Assembly: GCF_023115355.1 (NCBI RefSeq) | Contig: NZ_CP096021.1 | Location: forward strand, 1-64,000 | Direction: 5' to 3' | Length of the DNA stretch: 64,000 bases | Source of the DNA: Halocatena salina | GTDB lineage: Archaea > Halobacteriota > Halobacteria > Halobacteriales > Haloarculaceae | Shown: piece after piece, positions 1-7,890 of the stretch | Layout of the letters: each line of letters opens with the position of its first letter | Numbering within the stretch: position 1 is the first letter of the stretch | Translations under genes and position numbers: made by a program | The notes under the pieces: generated by a model | Seen by the model: the letters and a program-made list of their open reading frames with translations, nothing else | What the model was told of the DNA's origin: nothing | Database searches by the model: none

Positions 1-60
1 CGATTTCAGATTGCGTAATCAGTATCCGACTACAGCAATCGATCACCAAAAGCATTTAGT
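1..60. promoter_or_regulatory. Upstream region of parA with centromere-like words
   Basis: The stretch before parA carries the words ATTTCAGATT and GTAATCAGTAT. Both recur in the repeat-rich region downstream of the partition pair (1370-1760). In ParA-type cassettes such sequences often serve as operator or centromere, so autoregulation is plausible. This is inference from shared words only, and the window edge cuts the region. Confidence 0.35.
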
Positions 61-86
61 AGATTCGATTGCCGATTACATACGTC

Positions 87-923
87 ATGCCTGCAAAACG
101 AGTGGCCGTCGACATAGGCAAAGGCGGCGTTGGGAAGACGACAACGATCGCCCACATTGCCGCACAGGCCGAGAACGCTATCGCGATCGATCTCTCAGCA
201 AAGCAAAACGATCTTGCAACTCATTTCGGTGTCGACGTGTCAGACCCCGATGTGCCGCTCTCAGCAGTCTTTAGCGATAAATGGGACATCATCACAGACA
301 GTATCGATAACGTCGTTGAACGCATGATCTACGAGACGAACGAAGGCGTCGACATTATCCCGTCGGACCCTGGTCTGTCCGGAGCGGATAACAATCTCGG
401 GTCAGTCCCTGTCGAAGAACGGTACCTGAAGATGGATGGTTTTGTGGACAAGTACCTAGCCGAACAGTACGACGTCGTGCTGTTCGATCTCGCCGGAAAA
501 GAAGATAATATCACGCTTAATGGTGTCGTCGCAGCAACCAATCTCATTTCCCCTGCCTGTCCTGGGCAGTTCGAAGAAAACCAACTGAAACAAGAGGTCT
601 TGGACACCGACGAATTCAGAAACGATTACGGAAAGGTGCTTGACAAGCATTCAATTCCACATCCCCAACTCCGTATGGTCGTTCCTACAATGATCGACCA
701 GCGAGAAAACGAGTCACAACGATTCCTCGATTATCTCAACGAGACGTTTGATGGACTCGTGACTGAACCAGTCGTAAACTCGGCCAACGTCGGAACGGCT
801 CAAAAAATCGGCTGCACGCTTTACGCAATGGACGACGACGAGCTATACAAGACGGGAAAACGGGCCAAGGAGGCGTATCGAAATATTTCGAACGAACTTC
901 TCTCTACAATTGAATCACGATGA
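87..923 (+). CDS. parA: ParA/Soj/MinD-type partition ATPase
   Basis: A 278-aa P-loop ATPase of the ParA/MinD family, expected to segregate the replicon by an ATP-dependent gradient on the nucleoid. The deviant Walker A KGGVGKTTT lies at residues 12-20 with the signature lysine preceding the glycines. A Walker B-like segment (DVVLFDLAGKED) sits near residue 140. A TTG six codons upstream could extend the protein, but the ATG at 87 puts the P-loop at the usual distance from the N terminus. The stop overlaps the next start by 4 bases (ATGA), giving translational coupling to the acidic partner at 920-1360. Flanking repeats support a partition role. Family call is firm; function on this replicon is inferred. 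Confidence 0.85.
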   Translation: MPAKRVAVDIGKGGVGKTTTIAHIAAQAENAIAIDLSAKQNDLATHFGVDVSDPDVPLSAVFSDKWDIITDSIDNVVERMIYETNEGVDIIPSDPGLSGADNNLGSVPVEERYLKMDGFVDKYLAEQYDVVLFDLAGKEDNITLNGVVAATNLISPACPGQFEENQLKQEVLDTDEFRNDYGKVLDKHSIPHPQLRMVVPTMIDQRENESQRFLDYLNETFDGLVTEPVVNSANVGTAQKIGCTLYAMDDDELYKTGKRAKEAYRNISNELLSTIESR

Positions 924-1360
924 CTGACGATGATGAAATAGAAGCAATCCTAGAGGAAGCAAAAGAGAATAAGCGGCACACATCCCAACCGGAGAATGAA
1001 GAAGAAAATCAGGATGATTCTCCGGAGGGAAGCCAAAACGAGATTCAGGGTCCAGATCGGACGACAGCGATCAAAGATGCATTGCTCGCCATCGAACGTG
1101 GCGACCGACGCACGAATGTGACCATCCGTGACGAACAAATCAGAGCGTTTTTGGACGGAATCGAATCATCAGGGGACCTAGAAACAGCAGTTACTCGACT
1201 CGCCAACCGGCTCGACGACGATCCAGAAGAGAATCCGACACGAAGTGACATCGGTCGGCTTGCAATCCGCGTTGGGTTGCACGAGTGTCTTCCCGAAATG
1301 CTCGAAGACGCCCGTACCGCCCACAAAGAAGCCCTCCTTGAACAAGCAGACGAATTCTGA
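920..1360 (+). CDS. Small acidic partner of ParA (putative centromere-binding protein)
   Basis: A 146-aa protein whose ATG overlaps the parA stop. Residues 1-45 are very acidic and low in complexity (DDDEIEAILEEA, then a Glu/Asn/Gln-rich stretch). The rest is predicted helical and ends in a charged helix. No ParB nuclease motif or classical HTH is obvious. Position and coupling argue that it is the adaptor of a type Ib-like partition system, which binds the centromere and contacts ParA. Such partners diverge too fast to be recognised by sequence. The role is inferred from context only. Confidence 0.6.
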   Translation: MTDDDEIEAILEEAKENKRHTSQPENEEENQDDSPEGSQNEIQGPDRTTAIKDALLAIERGDRRTNVTIRDEQIRAFLDGIESSGDLETAVTRLANRLDDDPEENPTRSDIGRLAIRVGLHECLPEMLEDARTAHKEALLEQADEF

Positions 1361-1369
1361 ACTCGCTCT

Positions 1370-1760
1370 CTGTCTTTAAAAGCCAACTTCAAAATAAGAT
1401 TACGAAAATCGCTTTCGAATATCGACTCCAAAATCAGAATTCGATTACTGATTTCGAAATCGGTCATCACATACCAGTATTGTACTGGTGGAAGACCATC
1501 TACTACAGGTGATTTCGAATCAGAAACCATATTCCGATGGTGTAATCAGTAGGCGAATTTCGATTTCGGAATCTACAATCGAATTTCGACATCGAAATTC
1601 GCCTACGTATGTAGAAGATGCGACTGAGAACAGTATACGATACCTAATTTCGGAAGCAAAATCCATATTCTGGTGGCATAGGCTATATTCGGATTTCAAT
1701 TATGGAATCAGTAATCGAATACTGATTCCGAATGCAGAACACAGATACGCTATCATGATC
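1370..1760. repeat. Repeat-rich AT region after parA: putative centromere
   Basis: About 390 bases with no convincing gene, dense in variants of TTCGAAATC / GATTTCGAA and AATCAGTA. A perfect 16-bp inverted repeat (GTAGGCGAATTTCGAT at 1549-1564, its complement at 1591-1606) encloses further copies of the same words. A second perfect inverted repeat (GGAATCAGTA 1704-1713 and TACTGATTCC 1720-1729, 6-base loop) follows. The position right after a ParA pair is typical of parS/parC centromeres; an iteron-type origin is the alternative. Confidence 0.55.
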
Positions 1761-1834
1761 ACTGTATGATGCATCGACAGACGATTATTAGACGCACTAT
1801 CTACAGGACTGATTCTCTGGGCTGTGTCGGCCGT

Positions 1835-1864
1835 CTTCCAAACGAACCCTAGTCGGGTTGAAAC
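1835..1864 (+). repeat. Single CRISPR-repeat-like element (type I-B, haloarchaeal)
   Basis: A 30-base stretch closely resembles the haloarchaeal CRISPR repeat family. It has the core AACGAACCCTAGTCGGGTT, with AACCC/GGGTT able to form the small hairpin, and ends in GTTGAAAC, the kind of 8-base tail that Cas6 leaves as the crRNA 5' handle. I count about 24 matches of 29 to the Haloferax-type repeat as I recall it. No second copy is visible at spacer distance and there is no cas gene in the window. It may be an array relic or a stand-alone crRNA-like gene. The whole interval 1770-2027 has no supported ORF. Confidence 0.5.
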
Positions 1865-2027
1865 AAGAGCTGGATAGCTACTCGACGTTCCATTTCACGT
1901 TCTTCCGTAACATTAATACTCGATACATTAATCCAAGCAGGCAGTCCTCTCTCATCACCGACGTGGAGAGTGAGTGTGACTCTGTTTTCACGGATAATAT
2001 CTAAATCGAAGGTCAGTAGAAGACAAC

Positions 2028-3600
2028 CTACAACCGATCTTGGTGAATCTGATCACCCGTGGCGTCTGTGACAGTGAATGCAGACCCATCAATGGAAACC
2101 TCCGGGCGGGCTTGCAGCGGAATATCCGTCTGGGGGTCTGGTGTTGCAAGCACACCAGTAGTCAGCCATGTCTCGCCAGGACGGAGTTTACCAGTCAGAG
2201 TCGGAACGATCGTACGCTGATAGGCGAGATTGACATTCGAGTCCTGAAGGGCCATCGAACTGTTCCGCATTCCAGATAGATCTTCAAGGACGCTGATTCC
2301 AGCAGGGTACCGGGCAATGGCAGTCGCGTCGTCGGTCAGGTGCTCGTACGTAGAAGAGACGTTGGCTCCAGACCGGTCAAGAGCAAACCCACCTTCAGCA
2401 CTGTGTAGTTCGTGAGTTGTCTCCACCCGGTGTACACGAACATGCCAGGGAAGCACCGGAACGAGCCATGTATCTACACAGACGTCGTCAAATGGCTTCC
2501 ATCGGGAGTACACAGCGTCGTCAGTAACTGACTGGTCCGCTATATCCTCACGCATTCGGAAGTGCCGTCCATCCCTACAGAGTACCAACATACTGTCGTG
2601 GCCAGCCCCGAGTAACCCGGGTTGTCTGCTTGCGACACTGACCCCGAATGCTGTGGAGTAGGCGAGTTTATTGTATTTCTCTTGATCAGTACTGAATCCT
2701 TCCACAATGTTACATTGTCCAGCGACCAGACTGTAATGATGCTGCATGGATTCGTCTCGGCAGATAATCGTATTCGGAACACTCTGGACGCTGGTTGTGG
2801 GAAGGTCCGGAAGTGGTTGCCCGTCGGCCTGCCAGAAGGGGTGGTCGGAGGAAAGGGCCAGTGGCAGAGCGGCCTTCAGGGCCCAGTACGGGCTACTGGG
2901 AGAGTTGTAGATTTCGGCCATCTTGAGGTTCGGATACTGATAGCCAATGGAGAGCACGCCGCCGTCGGTGAAGATCGGTTGCGTGAGCCACCAGCGGATG
3001 TTCCGCGCCCAGAGACCCTTGATAACACCCCAAGAAAGATCTTCGGGCCGCGTATTCGAGAATGCAAGTGTTCCCCAGAAAGATGCCTGAGCGAAGCGAT
3101 AGGTGAGACTACGCCCGTACGGAAGTGTGCGCCCAGTTTCGTCGAACCAATGGATGTATTCGCTGGCGAAGGTGCGAGCACGCTCTCGGAATGTGACCGT
3201 GTATTCTGCTCTTCATTGAGAACTTCGGCATACACCAGCCCGTCTACGTGTATCTCCCAAGCGATGTAATGGTCCCTGGGTCCGAGAGAGTCATCCGTTC
3301 CGTCACTGTACCAACCATCAGTCAGATAGTATGTATCGAGACGATCTAGATCTGCCCGTGCTTGCTCCCAGTCGTGATCGGCCCCAACGTATCGAAGTCC
3401 GAAGTTCGTCAGGACGCGAAAGAACAACCAGTTGCAATCGTGAAGCTCTGCCTTGTTGATCTGGGTGAGCCACGATGCGACGAGGGCGAGAGCAGTTTCG
3501 ATCGCTGCCATCTCAACGTGTTTTTGGGAGTAGTCATCCGCGTCCCCCCAGTACTCATCGTGTTCAGGGGTACAGCCGTTGAAAATCGTTGCGTGTCTTG
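2028..3600 (-). pseudogene. DUF2264 family protein, truncated and frameshifted
   Basis: Two overlapping minus-strand reading frames reconstruct one protein of the DUF2264 family (function unknown). The N-terminal piece carries HDEYWGDADDY, NWLFFRVLTNFGLR and DGWYSDG...DHYIAWEIHVDGLVYAEVL. The C-terminal piece contains YGRSLTYRFAQASFWG and an all-beta tail. Homology crosses from one frame to the other at about 3190, around CATTCCGAG; restoring one base gives RSHFRERARTF. The family N terminus (roughly 100 residues ahead of the YWG motif) is also missing: upstream of about 3600 the sequence no longer looks coding. A dead gene on both counts. The interval 3700-4047 shows no gene. Confidence 0.75.
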
Positions 3601-4047
3601 AGTGAGTTACCGACAGCGGGAGATTGCATAGTATCACCACGGAGCAACTACAAATTATCTCTTTGATAGTAATGATTGAAACCTCGATCATAACAATCAC
3701 GAACCCAAACGAGAAGACGGCTCCAAGCCGCGATGATCTGATCGAAGTTCTCGTATCCAGCCAACGAGGACCATGGCCAGCGGCTCCTCACTAGACATCA
3801 TATACGATCAAGTCACGATCGACATTCTCTTAGAGCAAGTTGCTCGGAAGTCGAAACCCCTCGTTGTGAACGGTAAGTGCTGACCTATTCGTTCAGTGTT
3901 TCCTCCGAACGTCTGGGGTTCGAACCGTTCAGAAAGCGTAGTGGTGCTCTATATCCGGTAGTGTAGGTTGTATAGACACCAACCGTCACTTCGGATCCCT
4001 GTAGTTTCGACCCGTGACTAGTAGGGGAGTTCACCCCCGAGAACGCA

Positions 4048-4371
4048 TCACTTGGTAGTGTCAGCCACCACGAGGACGTTCACCTGTCCCGCGAACACAT
4101 CGTCAGGGCCAGGGTGCCCCTCCTTCCAGGCAAAATCAGCGGTCGCTCTGACTGTGGCTGATTGGTGCTTCGTGTCATCGATCGACGTATCGGCCATCAC
4201 TTTGTTGATAGTATATGTATCCCCTCCGTCGTAGTGGAGATCGAACCCCGCGATCGAGCTGAAAACAGCATCATGTTCGATGTAGCCATCGAATTCGACC
4301 TGTCTGGTGTCTTCATACTTCTCTTTTTTCGAATTGATGTCGAATTTTACTTCTTTTACCTCTAAGGTCAT
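4048..4371 (-). CDS. Hypothetical protein, probably all-beta
   Basis: A 107-aa acidic protein with alternating hydrophobic/polar strands (TLEVKEVKFDIN, ATVRATADFAW, GQVNVLVVADTTK), no signal peptide and no cysteines. The ATG at 4371 is preferred over an upstream TTG: a TATA-like TTTATACTC (4401-4410 in complement) lies about 30 bases ahead, which fits leaderless transcription. I do not recognise the family; H-type-lectin-like or phage-tail-like beta folds are possible but not supported. It stands alone between a pseudogene and about 400 bases (4384-4768) in which I see no gene. Confidence 0.5.
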   Translation of the reverse strand: MTLEVKEVKFDINSKKEKYEDTRQVEFDGYIEHDAVFSSIAGFDLHYDGGDTYTINKVMADTSIDDTKHQSATVRATADFAWKEGHPGPDDVFAGQVNVLVVADTTK

Positions 4372-4768
4372 AGTGTAATGCAAGTACAGATTAGATGTAT
4401 GAGTATAAAATAATTTTGGTAACTACTAGATTGTATATTATTGCAAGATATATAAAGATAATATTCATATAATTCTAAATGTATAGAAATACGACATCGA
4501 GTGACAAACACTATCGAGCCACTCCTTGGACGCGAGAGTGTACCCTACTTGTCGGATTCTCCCGATATGCAAACCGACGGCTAGTTGTGAAAATTAGGAA
4601 TCCCCCCGCGCTCCGTACCGATCAGGGTGCGTCCCCCTACGTGTGTACAGAAGAAATCCTTCTACTCATCCTGTGCAAAGGACCGATTCCATGGTACACC
4701 ACTCAGTCCGATCACGACCGTTCTACTCTGTTAGTAGAGGAGCGTCTACTGACGGACCAAGATGAGTC

Positions 4769-5188
4769 CTAGAGTTGCGTCGCAGTCGCAGATGCGATTT
4801 CGATGTCGACCAGCGATTCCGGTGGGGTATCGGTGAGCGCTTGCCGCAGGTAGTCGGGCCATGTTTCCTCATCAGGACCAAGATACTTCGGAAATATCTC
4901 CCGTGCCGCTTCGTTGACATGCGTAGCCTCATCAGACACTGTGGCCGTACCTAACAGGGTCGCCATCCACTCTGCATTGCCATCAGTGTGTTTCTCGATT
5001 GAAACAGCGACCCGCGGATTCTGCTGAATATTTGTGAGTTTCTTTCCGGTGGTGAGGACGGAGAGTACGCCATCGTCGTAGGCATACCAGACCGGAGCAA
5101 CGTGTGGCCGACCGTTAACTGCGGTTGCAAGGTGGGCCATGAGCTTTGCATCCTCGATTAGTTCTTCAACAGCAGCTGGAACTCCCAT
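4769..5188 (-). CDS. Pyridoxamine 5'-phosphate oxidase-family flavoprotein
   Basis: A 139-aa protein of the split-barrel PPOX class, which binds FMN or F420. The N-terminal half shows the fold's hallmarks: MAHLATAVNGRPHVAPVWYAYDDGVL, then LTTGKKLTNIQQNPRVAVSIE, matching the conserved GxPHxxPVW and KxxNIxxxPxVxxxV patterns. The length is normal for the single-domain F420/FMN group. Substrate cannot be told: haloarchaea have many paralogues, some probably F420-dependent reductases. It is monocistronic, separated from 5307-5680 by about 120 bases. Confidence 0.8.
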   Translation of the reverse strand: MGVPAAVEELIEDAKLMAHLATAVNGRPHVAPVWYAYDDGVLSVLTTGKKLTNIQQNPRVAVSIEKHTDGNAEWMATLLGTATVSDEATHVNEAAREIFPKYLGPDEETWPDYLRQALTDTPPESLVDIEIASATATQL

Positions 5189-5306
5189 ACACCGACTTCA
5201 GTCGCTACCAGTAAAGCTTGATGGGAGGGGACGACTGACCGCTCCGTACCGATTACGACCGCGTTCTCCTCCATACGGACTGATTAGTACACAGGCATCG
5301 AAACTT

Positions 5307-5456
5307 CTATCGCTCGTGTGTGTCCTGTCGGACAGTGTATTCCGCGTCTTCGCGGCTCATCTCTTCTCGTTGCTCATGTTCTGCTTGTAGGAGGACGTAG
5401 AGGACGACTGGAATAATCAATATGACTAGAACAATGACGACGGCTTTACCTGCCAT
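5307..5456 (-). CDS. 49-aa single-pass membrane peptide coupled to zinc-ribbon gene
   Basis: A short gene of 49 codons plus stop. It begins MAGKAVVIVLVILIIPVV and has one strongly hydrophobic helix (about residues 5-23) followed by a charged tail rich in Glu/Arg (EHEQREEMSREDAEY). Its ATG overlaps the stop of the upstream zinc-ribbon gene by one base (TAATG), so the two are probably translated as a coupled pair. The N-out/C-in helix plus acidic tail suits a small membrane tether or regulator. No family is recognised. The coupling is the main reason to call it real. Confidence 0.6.
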   Translation of the reverse strand: MAGKAVVIVLVILIIPVVLYVLLQAEHEQREEMSREDAEYTVRQDTHER

Positions 5457-5680
5457 TACCCAAGAAAGATATCAACAATGTCGCTTGTCCCCGAAGAGGG
5501 GTCACGATATAGTTCGGAATACCCGCAGTTTGTACATGAGACCACCTTGAAACTGTTTGTTTGAATATCAAATAGCTTGCTCAATCCGCCTCCAGTCGTT
5601 GAGATCGTCCCAACCTCTGCTTCTGTGTGACTACATTTGGGGCATCCACGGTCAGAACCTGTATGAGGGACCATACTCAA
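5456..5680 (-). CDS. Zinc-ribbon protein (DUF2082/zinc_ribbon-type)
   Basis: A 74-aa protein with two zinc knuckles, GCPKC at about residue 12 and CTNCGY at about residue 52. The loop GLSKLFDIQTNSFKVVSC is typical of the small zinc-ribbon family annotated as nucleic-acid-binding (PF09855-like). DNA or RNA binding is the family guess, not proven. A second ATG two codons downstream is possible. It is first of a two-gene unit with the 49-aa membrane peptide, which suggests a membrane-linked role. Confidence 0.75.
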   Translation of the reverse strand: MSMVPHTGSDRGCPKCSHTEAEVGTISTTGGGLSKLFDIQTNSFKVVSCTNCGYSELYRDPSSGTSDIVDIFLG

Positions 5681-5803
5681 TGTTTTAGAACAAGCAATAT
5701 TAATAGTTCTGAATAGACATCTTATACCCCGTCGTTTATTATTTTCTTTCTAACATATATAAACCTGAGAATTGTGAGACTCATACCACTCATTTCTGGG
5801 ATG

Positions 5804-6271
5804 CTACCGACCGATCCCAACAATTCCCCCGAGTCCACCTGTATCGCGAACAGCCGCCCCAACCCCTCCGGCAATGGTGCTTGGAATAGCGGTGAGAAGG
5901 CAGTACATGGCGGTCAAAAGGAAATACACACCAATACCAATGAGACCGATCCTACTCCAGAGGTCACCCCCGAACAGGCTTGATATCACCACAGTGATCA
6001 CAATGGTACTGATACCGATACAGAGGCCGCCAATCGTGCCCGCAAGGAGGCCGTGCCAGCCGCCGGTCTTGACACCGCCGGTGGAGAAATAGCCAGCGAC
6101 GAATCCCCCGACGAGTCCGGCGACGATGGGCCAGTGCATGGAAGCGAAATGGAAGAGGAAGTAGAACCCATCAATGTTGAGTGCTGTTCCACCGAAAAAG
6201 AGGATCTTCACGATAGTGTCGATACCCAATCCAACGAGGGCGCCGATACCGACGGTTCGCCACCGTGTCAT
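5804..6271 (-). CDS. Polytopic membrane protein (DUF5518-like)
   Basis: About 155 residues starting MTRWRTVGIG. Four glycine-rich hydrophobic segments (near residues 6-30, 36-60, 70-98 and 108-135) include GLVGGFVAGYFSTGGVKTGGWHGLLAGTIGG. The pattern of four helices with GG/VAGY motifs resembles the haloarchaeal DUF5518 family of unknown function. The longer frame to 6325 adds 18 polar residues that do not fit the family; a GGAG lies upstream of the internal ATG. Monocistronic. In 6326-6720 I see no supported gene. Confidence 0.65.
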   Translation of the reverse strand: MTRWRTVGIGALVGLGIDTIVKILFFGGTALNIDGFYFLFHFASMHWPIVAGLVGGFVAGYFSTGGVKTGGWHGLLAGTIGGLCIGISTIVITVVISSLFGGDLWSRIGLIGIGVYFLLTAMYCLLTAIPSTIAGGVGAAVRDTGGLGGIVGIGR

Positions 6272-6721
6272 TTCTTCTATTACTATCTCCGATAGCAAAT
6301 ATGTATCGGCCCTGTCAGTGGACACGGATGATGGTGCTCAGCCGATGTCTGGCTCGTATCCGGTGCCGCTAGTCATAAGCATAGCCACGACTGAAGGCGA
6401 CAATGTCCCAATCCTCGCGTTCTCGTCTGGGAGTGAGAGCTCATCGAATACTCATCGATCAGCAGCTCTAGGTCGTTCGGGTCGGTCGATGGAGAATGCT
6501 CTCGATGGACGCGCGTACCTGCGATGTTAGATGAAGATTTGATATTTAGAAGATACAGGTTGGATCTACCGATAAAACAAAATGATCGATCTGATCGCCA
6601 CACAACACCAGTTTGATGCTGATCAACCGGCGCTTGCCACGACAGAGTTGTATTTTTATGTATCGAGCTTGTAATAGAAAGATACATATATCATTAGGTA
6701 AAAAACAACATTGACTATAAG

Positions 6722-6910
6722 ATGGCTGAAAACAATCAACTCAAGATCAAGCGTCGAAGACTACTGAAAACGAGCGCTATCATCGGTATTGGAAGCTTTA
6801 TTCCGAGAAAGACGGATAAATCGATCGACACAGAGGCATCTCCGAGTTGTTGTGAAACACCTAGCAATGATAATGGAATCCTCGTTGCCTCAATGGAGAT
6901 CCCAGCCTAG
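6722..6910 (+). CDS. Short Tat-signal peptide, candidate secreted peptide or microhalocin
   Basis: A 62-aa ORF with a twin-arginine-like signal, KRRRLLKTSAIIGIGSF, at residues 10-26. A 35-residue tail follows containing adjacent cysteines (SPSCCETP). A TATA-like ACATATATC (6683-6691) lies about 30 bases ahead, fitting a nearly leaderless transcript. Haloarchaeal microhalocins are Tat-exported short peptides, so a secreted peptide is the natural reading, but I recognise no family. Its stop interlocks with the stop of the convergent DUF3784-like gene, and the radical SAM pair lies 420 bases on. A truncated secreted protein is the alternative. Confidence 0.5.
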   Translation: MAENNQLKIKRRRLLKTSAIIGIGSFIPRKTDKSIDTEASPSCCETPSNDNGILVASMEIPA

Positions 6911-7206
6911 TGGGTGTATTGACCCGAGTGACGAGACATCCATACAACACTACCAAATAATATAATTACATATATTATCCATATTTGTTCAAACCCATAA
7001 TAATCAAAAACACCTACGCAAAAAGTGAGAGCCGCAATTGCATAAAGATTTCTTCCAATAAAATTTGCGAGTCCCACATCATCGCTAACTTCACTAGAAT
7101 CGTATCCAGCAATAAGATTCATCATTCCTTTATTCTTTATCAAATATCCCAAGACAGCTATAAACACACCACTTGCCGATACGATTGCTAATCGTTCGAT
7201 GGTCAT
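6907..7206 (-). CDS. DUF3784-like small membrane protein
   Basis: A 99-aa protein with three predicted membrane helices (about residues 8-24, 54-70 and 74-92). Between the first two lies MMNLIAGYDSSEVSDDVGLANFIGRN, matching the DUF3784 pattern (a LIAGYN-like motif, then a conserved loop and GR-N). The function of that family is unknown; members are often beside peptide-bacteriocin or export genes. Here the 3' ends of this gene and the Tat-peptide gene overlap by 3 bases, making an immunity or export role worth considering. AT-rich relative to the flanks, like the adjacent genes. Confidence 0.65.
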   Translation of the reverse strand: MTIERLAIVSASGVFIAVLGYLIKNKGMMNLIAGYDSSEVSDDVGLANFIGRNLYAIAALTFCVGVFDYYGFEQIWIIYVIILFGSVVWMSRHSGQYTH

Positions 7207-7332
7207 GTTATAATGTCATCGTTATCTAACTTATATCTTTCTATGGTTTTCCAGAGATCACCTACTATGGTATAGTGAAAAAGATAAGTATAAGATACAT
7301 TAAAATAGATTTAAATGATATAACAAGAACGT

Positions 7333-7872
7333 ATGGATATGATGAATGCAGTCAAAGCTGCACAACAAATAGACCACAGTGCTAGTGCTGCGTACGATTC
7401 GAAGTTATCCGTAGACCACTCCCCAGAAGATGTAATGCTGGCAAATACTGCTGTTCACATGGATGGTGTACTTACTCCTAAATTGATCGATGAGATGGAT
7501 CTCGACCATGTCGATGATTCCGATATTCAAGTTCTTAAAGAAGAAGTTCGTCATGGTTTGCTTACCAAAGAAAATCTTCCCTACTTGGATGAAGATCAGC
7601 TTGCGAAATTACAGGAAGCTTCTCAGCAGCACTCCCTAACTGAAAACCAGATGAAGACTCTACTTTACGTAGATTCACGAATTCGGCAAGTGCAGAATGA
7701 AACGAATACCGACCTTGTGGATACCATAAACGATGACTATCCAGGTCCAGCAGCCTGTTCTGTCGCTGCCGCTTGCGTTGCTGTCGTCGCAGTAGCAGTA
7801 TATAATACTGCTGGCGCAGCCGTCAATGTTGTTGCTGCAGTAGCCGTTGAAACTTATGTTGGTGTTACATAG
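7333..7872 (+). CDS. Putative RiPP precursor with Val/Ala-alternating C-terminal core
   Basis: A 179-aa protein in two parts. Residues 1-135 are a soluble, acidic, helical leader with heptad-like repeats (LTPKLIDEMDLDHVDD, LTKENLPYLDEDQLAKLQ, LTENQMKTLL). After DDYPGPAAC the last ~45 residues are almost purely small and hydrophobic: two cysteines (CSVAAAC), then VAVVAVAVYNTAGAA, VNVVAAVAV and a terminal ETYVGVT. The tail lacks flanking charges and is not a normal TM helix. The radical SAM gene starts 18 bases after the stop behind a strong ribosome binding site. Leader plus modified core is the simplest reading, with proteusin or epipeptide as chemical models. A membrane-inserting toxin is the alternative. 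Confidence 0.6.
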   Translation: MDMMNAVKAAQQIDHSASAAYDSKLSVDHSPEDVMLANTAVHMDGVLTPKLIDEMDLDHVDDSDIQVLKEEVRHGLLTKENLPYLDEDQLAKLQEASQQHSLTENQMKTLLYVDSRIRQVQNETNTDLVDTINDDYPGPAACSVAAACVAVVAVAVYNTAGAAVNVVAAVAVETYVGVT

Positions 7873-7877
7873 ATATA

Positions 7878-7885
7878 GAGGTGAT
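7878..7885 (+). promoter_or_regulatory. Strong Shine-Dalgarno of the radical SAM gene
   Basis: GAGGTGAT is an 8-base match to the anti-SD of archaeal 16S rRNA, spaced 5 bases from the ATG at 7891. Most genes here look leaderless, so this marks 7891 as an internal gene of a transcript that begins ahead of the precursor gene. Confidence 0.8.
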
Positions 7886-7890
7886 TAAAT

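Noticed and set aside
1835-2027. A CRISPR array
   Set aside because: Only one repeat-like unit is visible; no periodic copies or cas genes, so an array cannot be claimed.
6373-6687. 104-codon minus-strand frame
   Set aside because: Ser/His/Arg-rich without motifs, and no family or coupling to neighbours.
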